From the NCBI GenBank assembly GCA_030762175.1, contig CM060831.1, forward strand, positions 137,194,501 to 137,258,500: a stretch of 64,000 nucleotides of DNA, given 5' to 3'. Shown piece after piece: positions 60,761 through 64,000 of the stretch. The first letter of the stretch is position 1; each line of letters opens with the position of its first letter. This stretch comes from Metallyticus violacea (taxonomy: Eukaryota > Arthropoda > Insecta > Mantodea > Metallyticidae). The notes beneath the pieces are model-generated. The model was not told where the DNA came from. It searched no databases and saw only the letters and a program-made list of their open reading frames with translations. Both the position numbers and the translations under genes were made by a program.

Positions 60761-60823
<63 letters not shown>
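60758..60823. repeat. (CA)n(TA)n microsatellite
   Basis: About 16 CA units followed by about 16 TA units. Confidence 0.95.
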
Positions 60824-60825
<2 letters not shown>

Positions 60826-60850
60826 GATGTACAAGAGCATTTTCAAGTAG

Positions 60851-61152
60851 TAGTCGGTCCTGGTGGTGTAGTGGTTACCATAGTTGCCTCCTAAACCCAA
60901 GATCGCGGGTTCGAACCCGGCCAGGACCGATGGATTTTTTCGGGCGTAAAAATCCTAAGTATGGCTTCCTTCGGAAGGGAAGTAAAGCCGTGGGTCCCGT
61001 GTCGTACATTTACGGCACGAAAAAGAACCTCAAGCCTGAAAGAAAGGCCTCTGAGCAAAATTTGTCGGCCATTTCACGCCCTAAATTGAATGGGACGCTG
61101 ATGACCTGAGATGTTAAAGAGCGTCCATAAATAAATCATTCAAAAAAAATTC
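60851..61152 (+). mobile_element. tRNA-derived SINE family A, best copy
   Basis: The head GGTCCTGGTGGTGTAGTGGT and the B-box GGTTCGAACCC are both intact, and GGTCCTG pairs with CAGGACC like an acceptor stem. The body has CCTTCGGAAGGGAAGTAAAG, ACATTTACGGCACGA and GAACCTCAAGCC, ending GAGCGTCCATAAATAAATC. TCAAGTAG flanks both sides (60843-60850 and 61153-61160), a plausible target duplication. CpGs are retained, so this is the youngest copy of five. Confidence 0.92.
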
Positions 61153-61299
61153 TCAAGTAGGGGCATCAGGAAACAGCCATTCCCTCCCTCTCCAATACAC
61201 CATGAGAGTTTTCTTTACTGGCTACCTTTTAAAAGGTGTTCTTTAAAAATTAATAGGTAATCCATAAACTGTACTTAATGTTTTTGTGAGTAAACATTT

Positions 61300-63336
61300 A
61301 AGCCATTGCACTATAAATAATTTTTTCCATTTTTTTTTCGGAGTCCCCTAAATAATGCCCAGTGTTATTGTGCTGCACATACATTCGATGTTCTGGGATA
61401 ATTTCTATAAAACATGCCGTTGAAGGTGAAAAGTTGAACATATGTTAATGTTCAATTGTTCACGGGGATGTTAAAAGTTCTTACGGCTACAATCCCAGTG
61501 GGTACAAACTTGAATTGCTAGACTAATGTCAAATTCTGCGAGTCAAAACAATTTGCGAGTGCCAAATGTTTCAAATATTTTTATGACTCCACCCATACCT
61601 AACAAGGTCAAAACTTTCACGACGCAATAGAACAGTCACGTGGTCCCTCAGATGTCCAACAATGCGCACTTCATGTGCCCTTGGGTCACTTCTGACCCTG
61701 ATTTCTCTCTTTAGAAGTTTAAAGACCTTTCAACACCCCCAGTCGTCTTGTTAAGTGTAATTTTCGTTACAGTATCCACTTCATGCTAAGAAGAAAGTGA
61801 AGTTTCCCTGGATTGTATACCTTTCATTTCCGAGTACCACTATTATTTTCGCAAGGTTCTTATTACAGAATTCCGTCCCCTTAAGTTAACACTGTCTGTT
61901 GCATTTAAACATATACTTCTGAATAACCGGAGGTGATGAAAAAAGTCTTTTTCTTGCTAAAAGCAGTCATCTTTTCTTCTGTATTAATATTTCAGACTCC
62001 TTCAGTTCCCAATTTCCGTGTAATTTACTTTCTTTTATTCTATTCGTTTTCCTTTAAATTTCACGACTTATAAACTTCACTTGAAGATTTGCTTTTTCGT
62101 CATTTCTTATTAAGCACCACGATTCAGCCCCATGCATTCCATGCAAAAAAATGGTGCTAACATTATAACTTATCAAGAAAGACAATCAGTAACTCATTTT
62201 TTTCTCAGCATGTTACCAAATACTTTTATTAAGAGTTTCAATATCCTGTTTTGTCCCTCACTTGGGCCTCAAAATACCGAAACGTGTGACTGGTTTACTT
62301 GCGTGATAGAAAAGGAAAGAGGAAGAAAAGAAAGAGAATTGCTAGCCTTGTCTTAGTGCCGGCGAGAATTATAGGGTTATTTCGCGTATACAGTATAACA
62401 ACGCGACGGTTACCTTGAGTGAGAAATTCAGGTACGTCCAAATGCTTCCAGCATCCTCGTTTTAAACATTCTTCGCAAAAACTTGTCGACCTCACAGACT
62501 AATTAATAGATGTGCCGCACGCGAAGCTTGTAGAGGACTCGTTTTAATGTAGATTAAACTACATTCATTCCTCGGAGGCTATTCTTTGCTTATAAAAGAT
62601 GTTGTAAAGTCACCGAGAAAGGAAATGTAAAGAGAAATTACGATATTTATCAAACCATTCAGTTATTAAAAAAATCACTTCAAACTTCATAGCATCATAA
62701 AATTATAATATTAAAGATGTGGAAAAAACAGAAAATTACTATGTAAGGCAATAAATTAGATTTGTATTTTTTTGTTAATAGAAATGGGTTCTTCATACTC
62801 TTGGCATCTGGATACCCCCAATTAAAGCTGCCAGATAGACCGATTTTGGGGAATTTTCTAAAATGTTTAAGTCTTGTAACAAAGTTTTTCGCTTCACTAT
62901 CCAACTAGAAGTTTACCTAATTTTCCTTCATTATGTTAACAAACTACTAAAATAAAAGTAACTTTTAGCAGTTTCGTTTGTTGCGTATGATTTTGTAGTA
63001 AAGAATATTTCCTGGACTAGCTGGAAGTAATTGATAAGTCGATCGATCATTCGACTGCTAATCGATAGTTCAAGAGTCGATGAGAAAGCGGAAATCCGGA
63101 AGTTTGTTTATTTTTTGTTGGAAGAAGTTAACAGCGAACCACAATTGGAGAAATTAAATCGGTACAGTTTTAGCAATTCAAATAGTTCTATGGAGCTCAT
63201 TTTCTGTGATGAATTTCAGATGCTTCATTCACTTTCAGAATTGCAAGTGTGGCAAATTCCAAGCTGAAGTGCTAGTACTTTTATAGTGCTATAAAAAGTG
63301 ACTAAAAATGTTGTGATGCCAGGTCTTTAGAAAAAT
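61300..63336. promoter_or_regulatory. CpG-retaining region, possible promoter
   Basis: CpG dinucleotides, rare in the rest of the window outside young SINEs, occur frequently here (for example AACGCGACGG, GCCGCACGCGAAG, GCCGGCG). The sequence shows no repeat match. Near its end, AAATCCGGAAGT (63092-63103) contains CCGGAAGT, the canonical ETS-factor motif often found at TATA-less promoters. No TATA box is obvious. A minus-strand frame ending at TCAAG|GTAACC (62413) could equally be an exon of a gene in the other direction. Confidence 0.35.
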
Positions 63337-63357
63337 ATGAGCATTACTGAACTTACG
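63337..63357 (+). CDS. Possible first coding segment of a downstream gene
   Basis: ATG AGC ATT ACT GAA CTT ACG is followed by a strong donor, GTAAGG, at 63358. Its position just after the CpG-retaining region with an ETS motif would fit a first exon whose remainder lies outside the window. An upstream frame (63031-63267, 78 codons, also beginning with ATG) would then be in the 5' leader. There is no homology support. Confidence 0.25.
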
Positions 63358-64000
63358 GTAAGGAATATCTGTATATGATTTGTAAATCTATTTGTTGTAT
63401 TATGTACATGCTCTGATATTGCATTTTAGTTGTCCAATAGACTACTGAATGCATAACTTTTTGTTAAAAACTAGTATTATAATGCTGCCAAATCATTTAC
63501 AAATGACTCTTTGTGTTCCATTTGTTTTTGAATTTTGCAATAGGTAATTAATCAGATATAACTAATTTCCTCGGCACTTTTCTTTCGTTTTTTTTTTTTT
63601 TTTTTGTACCAGATCCATATTTTATGATAATCCGATTATGTGCAAGACTGGCCCATGTGCTGGAATTTTGAAAAAAATATTGGATCCAACCATATCTAAG
63701 ATTCGGACATATTAGTGGCAAATTTTCCATAATTTTTAGCAAAAAGTAAGAGAATTTCGTAATTTTTATTAAAATGATCTGCTAACCATACCCTGGATCC
63801 TCAAGAGGTGTTGATATCGTACAATACCCCCTGTAGAAGAGCTCAGGGCACAGCCTGGGAAGCGGGTGTCCAAAAGGTCTAAATCCCCTCTCGAAATTTG
63901 CCTTTTTTGTACATATTCACCGTTTTGTTAATATGTTTTAATAACTTATATATTATATTTGATAAGCTGCTAAACGCATGAGTAATCCATTAATTAGATG
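63358..64000. other. Unassigned end of window
   Basis: No supported feature besides a long T tract at about 63588-63605. The T tract could precede an exon, but no convincing one follows. Confidence 0.3.

Noticed and set aside
60856..60928. Possible free-standing tRNA gene
   Set aside because: It has A and B boxes and an acceptor-like stem, but the anticodon stem is poor and it is joined to a SINE body present in five copies.
63031..63267. 78-codon frame starting with ATG as a complete gene
   Set aside because: No homology or codon signal; it overlaps the putative promoter/leader and is more simply explained as 5' leader or chance.

Overview
This is AT-rich, intron-rich animal DNA. The only confidently recognised host gene is the 3' end of a calcium-type NADPH oxidase (NOX5) on the + strand, carried on short exons separated by introns of 8-9 kb. 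Spliced exons, tRNA-derived SINEs, Penelope-like retroelements (PLEs), non-LTR retrotransposons, mariner, hAT and PIF/Harbinger remnants, and general CpG depletion outside the last few kb all point to an invertebrate metazoan with a fairly large genome. NOX5 and these transposon families occur in arthropods and in lophotrochozoans, and the sequence alone does not settle the phylum. Layout: 1-0.95 kb is a decayed Tc1/mariner-type transposase (- strand). 0.97-3.2 kb is a head-to-head pair of PLE copies (family A). 4.1-23.4 kb holds the last NOX5 exons (4135-4188 tentative; 5275-5484, 13703-13906 and 23216-23413 firm, ending in TAA). Their introns are filled with a dead non-LTR retrotransposon (6.1-10.3 kb), SINEs, foldback repeats and a hAT remnant. 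24-34 kb is intergenic or intronic: a foldback, a PIF/Harbinger-like relic with a Myb/SANT-like trace, and the best PLE of the window (family B, 29.1-31.8 kb, again head-to-head, with RT and GIY-YIG domains). 35.3-38.8 kb is a dead minus-strand I-type LINE with endonuclease, RT and RNase H. 41.3-42.5 kb is a mariner-sized element with TA target duplication and inverted ends. 42.6-49.0 kb is a second, unrecognised spliced gene: a lysine/cysteine/proline-rich protein with six tandem 7-residue repeats and a C-terminal membrane anchor completed by a second exon. 50.9-52.7 kb is a decayed multi-copy gene with an FGYPRS...CDS block. 54.7-55.0 kb is a 295-bp near-perfect palindrome. 56.8-58.1 kb is a third LINE remnant. 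59-60.8 kb is strongly A-rich DNA broken by SINEs. From about 61.3 kb CpG frequency rises sharply, and a possible promoter with a first-exon donor lies near 63.1-63.4 kb. The most unusual feature is a family of short terminal motifs shared by the PLEs and nearly all foldback repeats: CTGAWGA, a hairpin, GAAAC, then in several copies a short palindrome and TC. This is the layout expected of hammerhead ribozymes with a minimal stem III, and it recurs at more than a dozen sites. The NOX5 exons together encode the NADPH-binding half of an enzyme that makes superoxide; the second gene shows no visible functional link to it.
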